This document shows, one piece after another, positions 25,959-37,434 of a DNA stretch of 64,000 bases. The translations under genes and the position numbers were made by a program. The DNA comes from Phycomyces nitens (Eukaryota; Mucoromycota; Mucoromycetes; Mucorales; Phycomycetaceae): contig JAHRBC010000008.1 in NCBI GenBank assembly GCA_022702545.1, positions 248,001-312,000 on the forward strand. Direction: 5' to 3'. The stretch's first letter is position 1. Each line of letters begins with the position of its first letter. Under the pieces are notes generated by a model. The model did not search any database. It had not been told where the DNA came from and was given only the letters and a program-made list of their open reading frames with translations.

Positions 25959-28900
25959 GATACTAGCAACCTATTTACTATTGAGACATCTGGTTACCAT
26001 GGTCCTTTATCAATATAATTTTGTATATATATATATATATATTTAATATAACCACAACATTGGTCGGCAGTAAATAAATTGGTTTCAAAGATAAAATTAA
26101 ATACAAGGAGATATTTAGGCAATGGATATTACATGCGAGTCAATTCTGTCATGGAAAATTGTTCAAAGCAAAATATACCCAATGTTAGAATCTAATTGTC
26201 TTTTAGAATAATCTTATACGCAATAAAACAAGACATTTACCTTGTTTTCCAAGTAGTGTTTTAGTGGTATTGCAACTCCCTTTAACTCACTCCATCTGGT
26301 TTTATTGGCTTTAATTTTGGATGAAGATGACAATGATACATTCTAGGAAGCCGCTAGACTGGACAGTCGTTTTAATGTATGCTTAAAAACATGAGCTACA
26401 ATGATTGTACTATCAGTCTTTTATGAACCAAGGTACTCATTGTACTTTGGGTAAGTAGCAGGCATACCCAATTTGTACGAGTGATTTGGCCAATCAGGAT
26501 CAGATCCGTCCAAGGTCTTTCGGAACCACTTGTATGGGCCCTTTCTTCTTCTTCTTCTTACTATTCTATATTAAAGAACCAGTTTTTAAGCTCTCTACCT
26601 GTGTTTTGGCCTTTTGTCGAATATTAACAGAAATGCTCACATTGTATCAATGGGTGGTTTTGGTATATGATTCAAAAGGTTGTATTGCAACTCTCGTGGC
26701 TATAATGGAATTTGTCAGTAAAGGAACCCAAAAGTTTTTGTATAAAATGTGTCGAGGGTTTTTTTTTTTTGAAAGTTAAATATACAATAGACATTTTTAT
26801 AGTAGTAAAATGAGGATATTTTCTACATTAACCTAGACAATGTAATAAGTATAAAGACTATTTTATTGCTTTTTTGGGGGCTTCTTTGATATTCATGTAT
26901 ACTACAGGGTCTTATCATTCAATCCAGGAAAGATATAAAGTATAGCATAATATAATATCCGTGTTTATGGAATCTGCTGTAAAAGATATCTTTATGTTTA
27001 AATTTCCTGGATATATCAGAGATTTAGGTTTAGCTTTGAGCTATTAATCGTTTTTTTTATGCTTAAATAAAGACTTGTGCTTGCCAACTATCTGTTATTA
27101 TATTGCTCATTAATCAGCATGGGCGTTTGAGTCTTATATTTTCATAATCTTATTTGCGTCTATTAATCCCAATCCAAGCTCCCCCCCTCTCTTTTTTTCG
27201 GTTCTTCTTTTTGGTCGATCGAATGGCAACAGACACTTTAATAGGTGGTTCCGACTCTTGTGGCGTCACAACCATTGAAAGTTTCTTTTTGTCAGTGCTT
27301 AGACCAAAAGCGCCTTTTATAATCGACATTTATAGCTTAAAATCAGGCATGTTACGATGGATCAGGATTATGATGTGTGAAATAGTGCTTGACTGGATAA
27401 AATTAGAGTTTTGTTTTAAGTAATCAACACATCATACCTGTACACACAGACACCAAGGACATGAACTTGAAAGGAAGTTTACGATATGATACTGATAGAG
27501 TATGGATTAGAAAAATGACTTGATTGGATGGTTAATGGGTATGGCAGTAGACAACTAGTTTATACACCCTTGAAAAAATAATAATAATAAAAGGACCATG
27601 GCTGGTAATCTTGGCTCTCTCTCTCTCTATTCTTTGGTTTACCCCGGGAAATTCGCCGACTGTGCACCCTATATATCTATAAAATGTTTGCTTGGTTCTA
27701 AAGCCAAGATCTCTGCATAGTAAAAGGTATAAATGGCCAACAGGACTTTAACATGAAATTTGACCATGTACTGCTTGGTATCTAAATTCGCGGCCTTGTT
27801 GTTGTTCCGGGTTTCGAGAGTTTTGATTATTGTGTTTCAAAAACAATTGTACTTTGTAATTAATTAATTAGATCTCTGTTGTACCTTTATTCTTATTTGG
27901 TGAGACCTTGATAGGCGGAATATTACCGGTCCGTGCTTCTCTCTTATCAGCCGCACTTGTCATTCTGGCAAGACACTTTGAACCACCTTTCTTTTTTAAA
28001 AAAAATGTCCATATGTCACAAATTCATCAAGACGCAATGTGTGTAGCTATGTAATATTATTGCTGTCCTGCTATCTTATCTACCAATACGTACTTTTAAT
28101 GGACCTCTTTATCAACTCACAAACCAAATATATATATGTATATGTATATAAAAAAAAGGCAAGATATTAATCAGCAAGTCACGTATATATCCCATCTTTG
28201 ATTTTGATTTTTTACTTGATATTCTGCAGAGAGGTTTGCCTTGAACCATTATGACCACAGATGCCCAGTAAATGTCGCACTAGAACCAAAGATGTTTGTG
28301 TCTCTAGTTGTTGATAGACATTTTAGACAGTGGCGTGTTTAAAGTTGATATTCTAATAGATCCTCTGCATTTGGAGTATCATGGGGTCCAGCTTGCTATC
28401 TGTAGCTGGCAGGCATTTAACTTGAGACTTGATACTTGATTACCACAGTCTTACTTATCTCGGTGTATTGTAGATAACCTCAAGGGTTTCTAGTCAGATC
28501 TTGGTTTATGGATGCAAATACTCTAGTGCAATACCTTGTTTGTAATCCATGGACGAAATAGTACATAAAGTAACCTCAATATCCGTTTCTGCTCATAGTA
28601 TTGCCACTAGAGCGAGTAACATGCCACAAGTAATGCTATTATAGTAATCCGCTGACTAGAGATGGTCTCAGTAGAGGCAAATTAAGGCCAGAGATAACCA
28701 AAATATACACTAAGGCGCTGTAAATTGATCAGAGATTGCAACCATTGGGATTGGTGGAACAATCGAGCATTGAACATGATTGGTGAGCCATTGATAGGGT
28801 CCTTTTGCTTATCATTTTATATATATATATAATATATATATACATATATAATATATTGGTCTCTACCCCTTGACAAATATAGATTCCCAAAGAGCATCTC

Positions 28901-29049
28901 TTGAGCATAGACAAAATGATATCATGCAGCACCTTTTTCGGTAGTTTAACCATAACCTAATCTCGCTTGCGTGAGATATTAATATAAGAAAAAAAAGAAA
29001 AGAAGATAAAAAAAATACTCTACTCTTCTTCCTTTTCTTATACTATCAT
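25959..29049. other. 3.1-kb region with no recognisable gene
   Basis: A+T-rich sequence between two divergent genes. Open frames at 26486-26779, 27154-27423 (plus) and 28729-28953 (minus) contain homopolymers and no domain or splice partner. TA-rich runs lie near 26025-26042, 28128-28150 and 28818-28856. The permease promoter should be at the right end. I recognise no tRNA or transposon. Confidence 0.55.
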
Positions 29050-31184
29050 ATGGAGAAATCACAGCCCCAGGGTACTCAGATAGTCATGGCAAGTAATCTA
29101 CTCTGCCAGTAATACAGTTGCTGACCAGATCTATTACAGACTGAAAAGAAAGGAGACAGCGACATTGTTTCGAGTAGTATAGAAGATGGATCTGGACTTG
29201 ACTATGATGCACAAAGGCTCCAGGAATTTGGCTACAAGCAAGAATTCAAGCGTGAGATCAGCATGATTGTCCTCGCAGGCTTTGGGTTCTCTACCATGGC
29301 CGTCTTGCCCAACTGGTAATTATAATTATATCAGCCAAAAGGCCAAAAATCCAACGATCTAAATCATCATCTGTAAATAGGCTGGTTGGTTTTGGTGCTA
29401 GTTTGGTGGCAGGTGGGCCATCTAGTCTGTGGTGGACATGGATCACCGTTTCGCCCTTTGTGATGTGTATTGGACTATCGATGGCCGAAGTCATCTCTGG
29501 TTAGTTACAACTTTAGCCACTCGATCTACACAATCTAATACTTTGGAAATTATGCACATATATATACACATTTATATATCCAGCGTACCCCCTTGCTGGC
29601 GGTATTTATTCTTGGTGCTACATGCTGTCCAACGAAGAGTGGGGTCCTTGTAAGTCTTGAATGGCCAAAAAACCATGCGTTAATTGCTATTATCCACAGT
29701 TACATCTTGGGTCTCTGGATATGTAAATCTGTCCGGAATGTTGGCCACGAGCATGACGCTGGCCTGGAGCTGTGCTGATTTTGTGTTTGGTATGTCTCGA
29801 GTAAAAATAATAATAACCTTGGCTAACACTACCTAGAAATTGCCAATATTCACTCTGGAGTGGAGATCTCATCCCAAGGTGCTCACGTTGGATTGTATTG
29901 TGCCATGCTTATTGCCGGTGCATTCTACAGCTACCTCGGCCTTAAATGCAGCAGTTATCTGAATGTGTTTATGAGTAGGTGGTGGTATTTTATGTCATAC
30001 GAGTCCTAATGCCTCTTTGATCTCTATAGTGTACTGGGTTCTCTTTGGGACATTAATCGTTATCATTACTATACCAGGCAAGTCTATTAAAGAGCACCAG
30101 GCTCTTTTGGTGGCCAAAAGTTAACCCTAAATGATTCTGTAGCAATGGCACCCACCCACACCTCTGGAAAATGGGTCTTTACAGAGTTTATCAACAGGAC
30201 AGGCTACGACAATGATGGAATGGCATTCTTGCTTGGTTTGCTACAGGCTGGATGGTGCATGGTAAGGATTGGCTTTGATGTCATTAGTTGGTTATTTATC
30301 CCTAGAACAGATTGGATACGGCGCAGGTGCACAGATTGTGGAAGGCACAAAAAACGCAGACAAGACTGCACCCCGTGGAATCATCATTTGTGTGGCTGGT
30401 TCAATTATCCAGGGTGCTGCTCTGATCTTGCCAGTAATGTTCTCTATCCAAGATGTCGAGGAATTGATCGGCTCGCCTTATCCCATTGCCACATTCTTTG
30501 AGCGGGCTACCAGCAAGCCAGTTGCCATATTCTTCATGGTCATCTTGTTGGTCACTCAGTTTGGTGCGCTGTGCAATAACACCTTTGCCATGGGCCAGTT
30601 GATCTGGGCTCTGGCTCGCGACAGATGCATTCCTCAGGCCAATTTCTGGTACAGTCTTGATAACCGCAAGATCCCCGTACGAGGCCTTATGCTCCAGATG
30701 ATTATTTGCATTGTTGCCATTATGCCCGTAAGTATTATTACCCATACCAAAAAAAAAAGCATCTAATTGACCGTCTGTGATAGTCTTTTGGATCACCCGT
30801 CTATTGGCAGGCAATCATGAGCACAGCCGTCATCTGTGTCAATGTTTCATATGGCAAGTTAATATATAATATAGTTTTAAAACAAGCTGCTTACATGTCA
30901 AAACAGGTCTTCCGTTTGTCTGCCGCTTGATCTGGAAGAGAAACACCATGAGAAAGGGTCCATTCTCTCTTGGAAGATTCAGTGTTCCTCTTAATGTCAT
31001 TAGTATCGTCTGGATCATCTTTTTTGCCGTGATTCTGTGTCTTCCACAAAAATACCCTGTAACAGCAGAGACTATGAACTGGTCTTGCGTGATGATTAGT
31101 GCGGTTGTGATTTTTGCAACCGTGTTTTGGTTTGCAGTTGGCCACAAAACATACAAAGGCCCAATGCAGAACATTAGCACTTAG
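29050..31184 (+). CDS. Amino-acid/choline permease (APC superfamily)
   Basis: Eleven exons: 29050-29088, 29140-29315, 29381-29499, 29584-29649, 29700-29789, 29837-29974, 30030-30077, 30143-30261, 30311-30727, 30784-30853, 30907-31184. The total is 519 aa, typical for the family. After a polar N-terminus the sequence enters repeated hydrophobic segments, about 12 in all. Family marks include QEFKREISMIVLAGFGFS, SMAEVISAYPLAGGIYSW, GAGAQIVEGTKNADKTAPRG and ALARDRCIPQANFW, which resemble the fungal choline/GABA/amino-acid transporter group (Hnm1/Uga4 type). The substrate cannot be read from sequence. Introns 1, 7 and 10 begin with GC instead of GT, each reading GCAAGT, and no in-frame GT donor replaces them as well. 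The gene is convergent with the NAPE-PLD-like gene. Confidence 0.9.
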
Positions 31185-31349
31185 GGTGATTGGTGCCTGT
31201 AGCTTGTAATGAGCATTATATACTACATGTAAATATTCTATTAAAGTCTCATAATAAATTATATATATATATATATTAATATAATGCAAAACCACATATA
31301 TATGTATCTTGATCATGTTCATATTCATGTTCATATAGCAAAAGGCCAG

Positions 31350-32821
31350 TTAAACTGGGGCAATATAAGTCTCGCCCAACTTCAAGACATTGAATTCCTT
31401 TGGAGAAAGGCCTCTCTTTGCCAGGGCTTCTTCAAGTCGCTTTGGCGGCTCATGAATAGGCTCGTCTGTAAGGATAAATGTACCCCAATGGATGCCAATC
31501 TAATCTACAGGTTAGATTATCGAATTTCATCGTCAACTGGTCTTACCGAATGTTTGCTCTTGATATCCTGGTGTAATCTTACAGCGTCCTCGGGAGAACA
31601 ATGTACGGGAGACATGAACCATCGAGGAGAATAGGCTCCAATCGGAATCAAGGCTACATCAAAAGGGCCAATTTTTTCTCCAATCTCTATAGCAAAGATT
31701 AAAAACCCAATCTAATCATCAAAAGATTCAAATATACCCTTGAAGCTAGGACAGTGTGGGAGAGTCTCTAGATAGTTTTCGTCCTTTTGCTGCTCAACCG
31801 TAGCCTGGGATGGTACGGAGCGGTATCCTGTGTCACTAAACGAAAATGATTATGTTGAAATTAAATCGACTCGAGGTACTTACCCTCCAAAGAAAACACG
31901 GCCCTTTACTTGCTTGTCAACGATTCCTTCTGCGCACCAAGAGGCCCACAAGGTCTTGTTCCTGTCCCACATGGTTCTACCCGAGAAATGCTGGCATGGA
32001 GTGCATGTCAGACGCACAGAGCCTGCAGAGCCATCCAGGGTTATGGATTCCCACCAATCCAGCTCAGACACACGCTCGTTTCCAGATGGCCCATTCTTGA
32101 CCATTGAGCCAAACCAGGCCTTGTTTCCCAGGGGAACAAAGAACCGGGCATCTGGGTTGGATGCTCCAAGCGCCTTGATAGTCGAGGCGTCGAGATGGTC
32201 ATAGCTAAAAAAAAAAAGACAGGTGAGATTTGTGTAATTAGAGATTGGACACTTACTGGTTGTGGGATATGACTACTGCGTCAATCGTAGGCAGTTCCTC
32301 GAGTGCACAGGGTGGGTCAGTGTACCTCTTTGGACCAGCAAATTGGACTGGAGAACATCTATTGGCATTGGAGGGAGGGAGGGTTAGACGGACCAAAAGA
32401 CAATGATGACTGACCTTCCAGAGAAGATGGGGTCAAACAGGATATTGAAGCCATTGATTTGAACAAGGGCACACGCATGTCCTAGCCAGGTTACAACCAC
32501 CTTGTCTGGCAGAGTGGCCGTATCTTGCTTGGAGGAATTGATCAGGGGCCAATTCATATCTACCATCACTGGTTTCTCCTGTTCGATTCCACCCGCAGTT
32601 GCATTGCTTGAATTAAACTCGACCATCATCTTTACAATGCTCTTTAGACCGTGATTAGTAAAGGATGGCCAAGGATTCTGAAAGCCATTGTTGTGATGGT
32701 GCTCTTTGGTAGACATTGCAATAGAAGATCTCTGGGAGAGAGTAACCGCGGCAGTTGTTGTTATAGCTGCGGCGAGACCAGATCTCCTGACCGATGGTTT
32801 TGCCCATAGTGAGCGCCACAT
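31350..32821 (-). CDS. FMP30: NAPE-PLD-like metallo-beta-lactamase hydrolase
   Basis: Six exons: 32821-32415, 32358-32257, 32204-31884, 31835-31738, 31686-31547, 31499-31350, giving 405 aa. The N-terminus ([20 protein letters not shown]) is basic, Ser/Ala-rich and lacks acidic residues, as in mitochondrial presequences. The metallo-beta-lactamase core shows [24 protein letters not shown], the zinc motif HNHYDHLD (split by intron 2), [18 protein letters not shown] and [13 protein letters not shown]. These match N-acyl-phosphatidylethanolamine phospholipase D and its mitochondrial yeast relative Fmp30. The enzyme cleaves N-acyl-PE to phosphatidic acid and N-acylethanolamine and in yeast affects cardiolipin homeostasis. 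Localisation is inferred. The exon 1 donor reads GTCAGT, a weak but in-frame site. Confidence 0.9.
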
Positions 32822-33376
32822 TATTGTAGATTATGAAGGGTATGAAAGATATATTCTTGTCATACTGGATTATTAATCCAAACGGTAGAGATGCTTGGCA
32901 GCTAAAATTATCTCTTTGGTACTTTTATGGACATTGTGATATCAAACGGTTAAAGAGGTCCCAAACAAGGCATGTGATGACTGGTTTATCAATATCTGGC
33001 AATATGTCTTTTGATACTTGGTCTTAAAGGTCTATCCAAATAAATTGTTGCCTATTAAAGACAATAAGAATATAATTGTATAATTACGGGGTATATTTCT
33101 GCATTACAGAATTTTGCACCCTAATTGATAAACTTAATCTCACTTATCATTTCCATGGCCTAGATCCGATTCCAGTGCGATTACTTTCGCAATCTCAATC
33201 TTTCCCCACTTCAAACCTGTTTCGATTACCGATGTGCTTCTAAACATTCGCTGGTTTAAACGTGGTTCTTTACAAAACAAGCATAACACGCAGAATGAGT
33301 CAGAAATTCCACGTCACATTCGGTTGAAAGTTTGTATATTTAATCATCCTTGTCAGTCTATCTTTCTCTCCTAACA
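32822..33376. promoter_or_regulatory. Divergent promoter region, NAPE-PLD-like / OTC
   Basis: A 555-bp interval between divergent start codons. The open frame at 32833-33027 has no domain. TGACTGG near 32978 and TGAGTCA-like TGAGTCAG near 33296 resemble Gcn4/AP-1 sites, which would suit an arginine-biosynthesis gene; this is inference from short matches. Confidence 0.4.
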
Positions 33377-34642
33377 ATGTCTCCCAGCTCAAACGATACC
33401 GGCTACTCAACCATCCCCAAGAAGCACAAGCACTTCCTCACCACTGCCGACTTTACTGCCGAGCAATTGTATGAGCTTGTGTCGAGAGCCATTGACTATA
33501 AAGTAAAGGTCAAATATGAGAACAAGAAGAGTGCTCTTCCCTTGACCGGAAAGACCCTTGCCTTGTTGTTCACCAAGCGCTCCACAAGAACCAGAGTGGC
33601 TACCGAGACCTCTGTAGCATACTTGGGTAATTATCTATTGCTATAGATATATATATAACATATATATATTGGCCGGTTATTTATTTATTTATTATTTATT
33701 TATTAATGCGTCAATTTGTTCATAGGTGGTCACGCCATGTTCTTGGGCGGCCAAGACATCCAGCTCGGTGTAAATGAGTCTATCCTCGACACCTCCCGTG
33801 TCGTTGGCTCCATGGTCGATGGTATCATGGCCCGTGTTGATGGCCATGCTGACATTGAGATGCTTGCCAAGGAGTCCGGTGTACCAGTCATCAATGCCTT
33901 GTCTGACAAGTACCATCCTACCCAGATCCTCGCTGATCTGATGGCCATGCACGAGCACATCCACCAACGCCAGTCTGGCCTCAAGGACCGATACACTGCC
34001 CACCTCCAGCACCCCAGAGAGACCCTTCCTGGTCTCCGTGTTGCATGGGTTGGTGATGCCAACAACATGATCCAGGAAATCCTCGTCTCCTTCCCCAAGA
34101 TCGGTATCAGTGTGTCGGTTGCTGCCCCCAAGGGCTACGAGTGCGACCCAGACACTGTCAAGATTGCAAAGGACGACGCTGCCCGTACTGGAGCCGACGT
34201 GTTCTTTACCACCAACCCTCTGGAAGCCATCAAGGATGCTGACTTTATCATCACAGACACATGGTAAGAAGACTAGTTTTGGTGATATATATCTGAGCTA
34301 ACAAACACTTTCAATTTTTTAGGATCAGCATGGGTCAGGAATCAGAAAAGCAAAAGAAGATGAATGATTTCAAGGGTTATCAGATCACCATGGATATGGT
34401 CAAGAAGGGTGGAGCCAAGCCCGACTGGGTATTTATGCACTGCTTGCCCCGTAAGCAAGAAGAAGTAGACGACGAGGTAAAATATTATTATTGTTGTTAT
34501 TTGTTTAAATGTACTAACCACCCCCCCTCCCCCACCCCAGGTATTCTATTCTGACAGATCCATTGTCTTCCCCGAGGCTGAGAATAGAAAGTGGACCATT
34601 CTTTCGGTCATTGACACCTTTTTGGTTAGAGGCGGTCTTTAG
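33377..34642 (+). CDS. ARG3: Ornithine carbamoyltransferase
   Basis: Four exons, 33377-33626, 33726-34263, 34323-34476 and 34541-34642, giving 347 aa. The carbamoyl-phosphate motif FTKRSTRTR, the ornithine-side loop [14 protein letters not shown], the HPTQILADL segment and DTWISMGQE are all present and intact. The enzyme condenses ornithine and carbamoyl phosphate to citrulline in arginine synthesis. The N-terminus ([20 protein letters not shown]) does not look like a mitochondrial presequence; it is polar with no arginines. Many filamentous fungi have a mitochondrial enzyme while S. cerevisiae keeps it cytosolic, so location is open. Codons are C-ending biased, suggesting high expression. 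The last acceptor is preceded by an unusual C-rich tract. Confidence 0.96.
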
Positions 34643-34911
34643 GATCTAAGGATAATATAGTAGATGGTGTGGTAAATACCACAGTTGTAATTTTTTTTAA
34701 AAAAGAGTATGAACATACTGTAGATAGAATTTTTGGTCCATTCAAAACCCATTAAATAAAATATAAAAAGACCAAGCAAACCATAAAACAAATTCTGGGC
34801 CAATCATCTCTTTATTTACTTTATTTTTGCAATAATTTATATATTGCCAAATCAAATCAAATCAAAATACAATACAATATAATCCAATAACACTAGAAGA
34901 AAAAATTGCTA

Positions 34912-37221
34912 ATGTCCCCACCAGCCCATCGCAAAAAGCCATTCAGTGGCAAAAAGAAGAAGCAGCAGCTCCAAGACAAGAATGCCCGCAAGGCTGAAAT
35001 AGGTATTTGGAGAGAATGGGATGGCAGGGTACTGATTGGAATCTAGCCAAGAATCACAATCCAAGTGATTATGAAATCTTCAAGGCGAGGTCCAGCCAGA
35101 CAGTAGTGACCTCATTTGCTCCTGCAATGAAGAATGTGACACAGACCAACTCTGTAGGCCAGGCAGTCAGAGACACCAAACGGTAAGAAGCAGTAGCAGA
35201 AGTGTACTGGCTAACACGTATAGTCTGGTGTCGATATTCGAACGCCTGTCACCGCATGATGTAGAGGCTGCAAGGTTGAATAGCATGAAACCACTGAAAC
35301 GACTGCCTCCTGTAAGTTCTCTATTGGCCCATTAAGGGACTAATCATCTGGCAAACTTAGGCTGGATTGGAAGTGAGTGCAGAGACGTTTGCAGAGGCAA
35401 TTGATTTCCCCAAGCGACCAACCTGGGATTACTCAATGTCCAAAGACGAATTGGATAGCCGGGAAGAAGAATCATTCAAGGCCTGGATGGCTGACATTGA
35501 GGCCAAGTATGGCCAACAAGAGGACGGACGGGAGCTTAGCTGGTATGAACACAACCTGGAAGTATGGCGCCAACTGTAAGTGCAATCATTTGTGGACCAG
35601 ATTATCGAGTGTTTTTTGTTAGATGGCGTGTACTGGAGATCAGTGATGTAGTGCTGGTCATTATGGACATTCGCCATCCACTGCTCCATTTCCCCCGGGC
35701 ACTATACGAATACATCACAAACGATCTTGGGCGCAAGATGGTTGGAGTGTTTAACAAGGTAGGTCATTAAAAGCCAAAGGCTTAAAGACTAATATCATTA
35801 TAGGTTGATCTGGTGTCAAGATTCACAGAGTTTGCTTGGCGCAAGTACTTTGAGGAGCAATTCCCCAGACTTCATCTGGCTACTTTTAGCTGTTATACAA
35901 GAGATGATACGTTTATCAATGACACGAGCACCTGTGAGCAAATAGATTGATGATGGTGTATCACATTGGCTAATTGATATACAAAAAAAAAGATGCTCTA
36001 AAGTCGCGTCTCAAACGACCAAGGACACGCGGATATCAATCCCACGGTGTTCGTGATATCCTGACAGCCTGCCAGGATGTATTGATTGAAAAGAACGGGG
36101 TAAATGTAGACTGGGCAGGTCTAATTGCAAAATACGATGAAGAGCAAGAAGAAGATGAAGATGATGAAGATGAAGATGATAAAGATGGAGATGATGAGAG
36201 TGATACCGGAAGCATGACTGGATTAGGTATTGAGAGGACAAGAAGATATTGAGGTATTGACTGTGCTCTAGAGGATGAGTTTAGTCAGATCATGACTGCC
36301 GCACAAGACATCTCCCCCCACCGCGATTATGTAACGATTGGCTTGGTGGGTAAGTAGATGGAGATCCAAATCACTGCTGCGAACTAGATTTGCCCGTTTT
36401 GTAGGACATCCGAATGTCGGCAAAAGCAGCCTGATCAACAGCATCATTGGAAGGACGGTCGTGAGTGCCAGTCGAACGCCAGGTAAGTGCCAGTCGATTG
36501 GTGGGTGGCCCGTGCTACAACGTCTTGTAATCCAACCTCACCCCAAAAGGACACACCAAGCACTTCCAGACTATCCATTTGACTGGCAATGTCCGTCTGT
36601 GCGACTCCCCAGGTCTAGTATTCCCTACTCTGCTTCCACGTGCCTTGCAGGTAAGATGAACCAAGACAGCCGACAGTCAATTGATGAACGATGTCTAGGT
36701 TCTTTCTGGCATGTACCCGATTGCCCAGGTACAAGAACCCTATAGTGTAGTGCAATACCTGGCTGAGCGTATTCCACTCGAAAAAATCCTCTCCCTCAGT
36801 CCACCCAATCTGGACAAGGATCATGCCTGGTCAGCATGGTCAATCTGTGAAGGTAAGGCTCCAATTAGGCCTTTCATAAACTGACCCCAATAGCCTATGC
36901 TGAACAGCGCGGGTTCTACACTGCAAAGGCTGCCAGACCCGATGTCTACCGAGGTATGTTGGTACAAAAGGGCTGAGTCCAATCTCTAATGCCTTTATAG
37001 CTGCCAATGCTCTTTTAAGATTTGCCAATGACGGCCGTCTACTTTTGTCTTTCAAGCCCGCCGGGTTCCTGACTACAAAGTACGAACGTCTTCAAGTAGA
37101 AGAGGCTGATCGCCAAGCCAACCAGGAAACCGATAGCAGCGACAATGAGTCTATAGATTTCCGGCCAAGAACCAGCCAGAACCGCTTTGGAGGCGCATTC
37201 GATCTACTTGCAGAGGAATAA
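34912..37221 (+). CDS. GNL1: Circularly permuted GTPase GNL1
   Basis: Thirteen exons: 34912-35002, 35047-35182, 35224-35311, 35361-35575, 35623-35758, 35804-35933, 35993-36226, 36272-36349, 36405-36482, 36550-36650, 36699-36852, 36894-36953, 37001-37221 (573 aa, phases consistent). The start HRKKPFSGKKKKQQLQDK is almost the N-terminus of animal GNL1. The G motifs are permuted as in the YlqF/YawG class: G4 NKVD comes first, then G1 GHPNVGKSS, then G3 DSPG. ELSWYEHNLEVWRQLWRVLE and YPIAQVQEPYSVVQYLAERI are GNL1-specific. An acidic insert of about 25 residues (Glu/Asp repeats) sits between G4 and G1, as in animals. GNL1 is linked to ribosome-biogenesis GTPases, though its precise role is poorly known. 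It lies 269 bp after OTC on the same strand. Confidence 0.93.
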
Positions 37222-37434
37222 ATAATTAATAAAATAATAATAATAATTAAAAATAAATAGTGTGCACAGGTTGACATCATTCACAACTGTGCTGCATTCA
37301 TTCCTAAAAAGGAAATTGCTCAATCACACACACACCCCCCATCCATCCCCCATTCTCCCTCTCTTTCCCTTTTTATTATTATTATTATTTTTATTATTAT
37401 TATTTTATATTTTTCAATCTGATTTTTTTGGTCC

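Noticed and set aside
27154..27423. 89-residue plus-strand open frame as a gene
   Set aside because: Starts in a homopolymer-rich stretch, shows no recognisable domain and no neighbouring exon.
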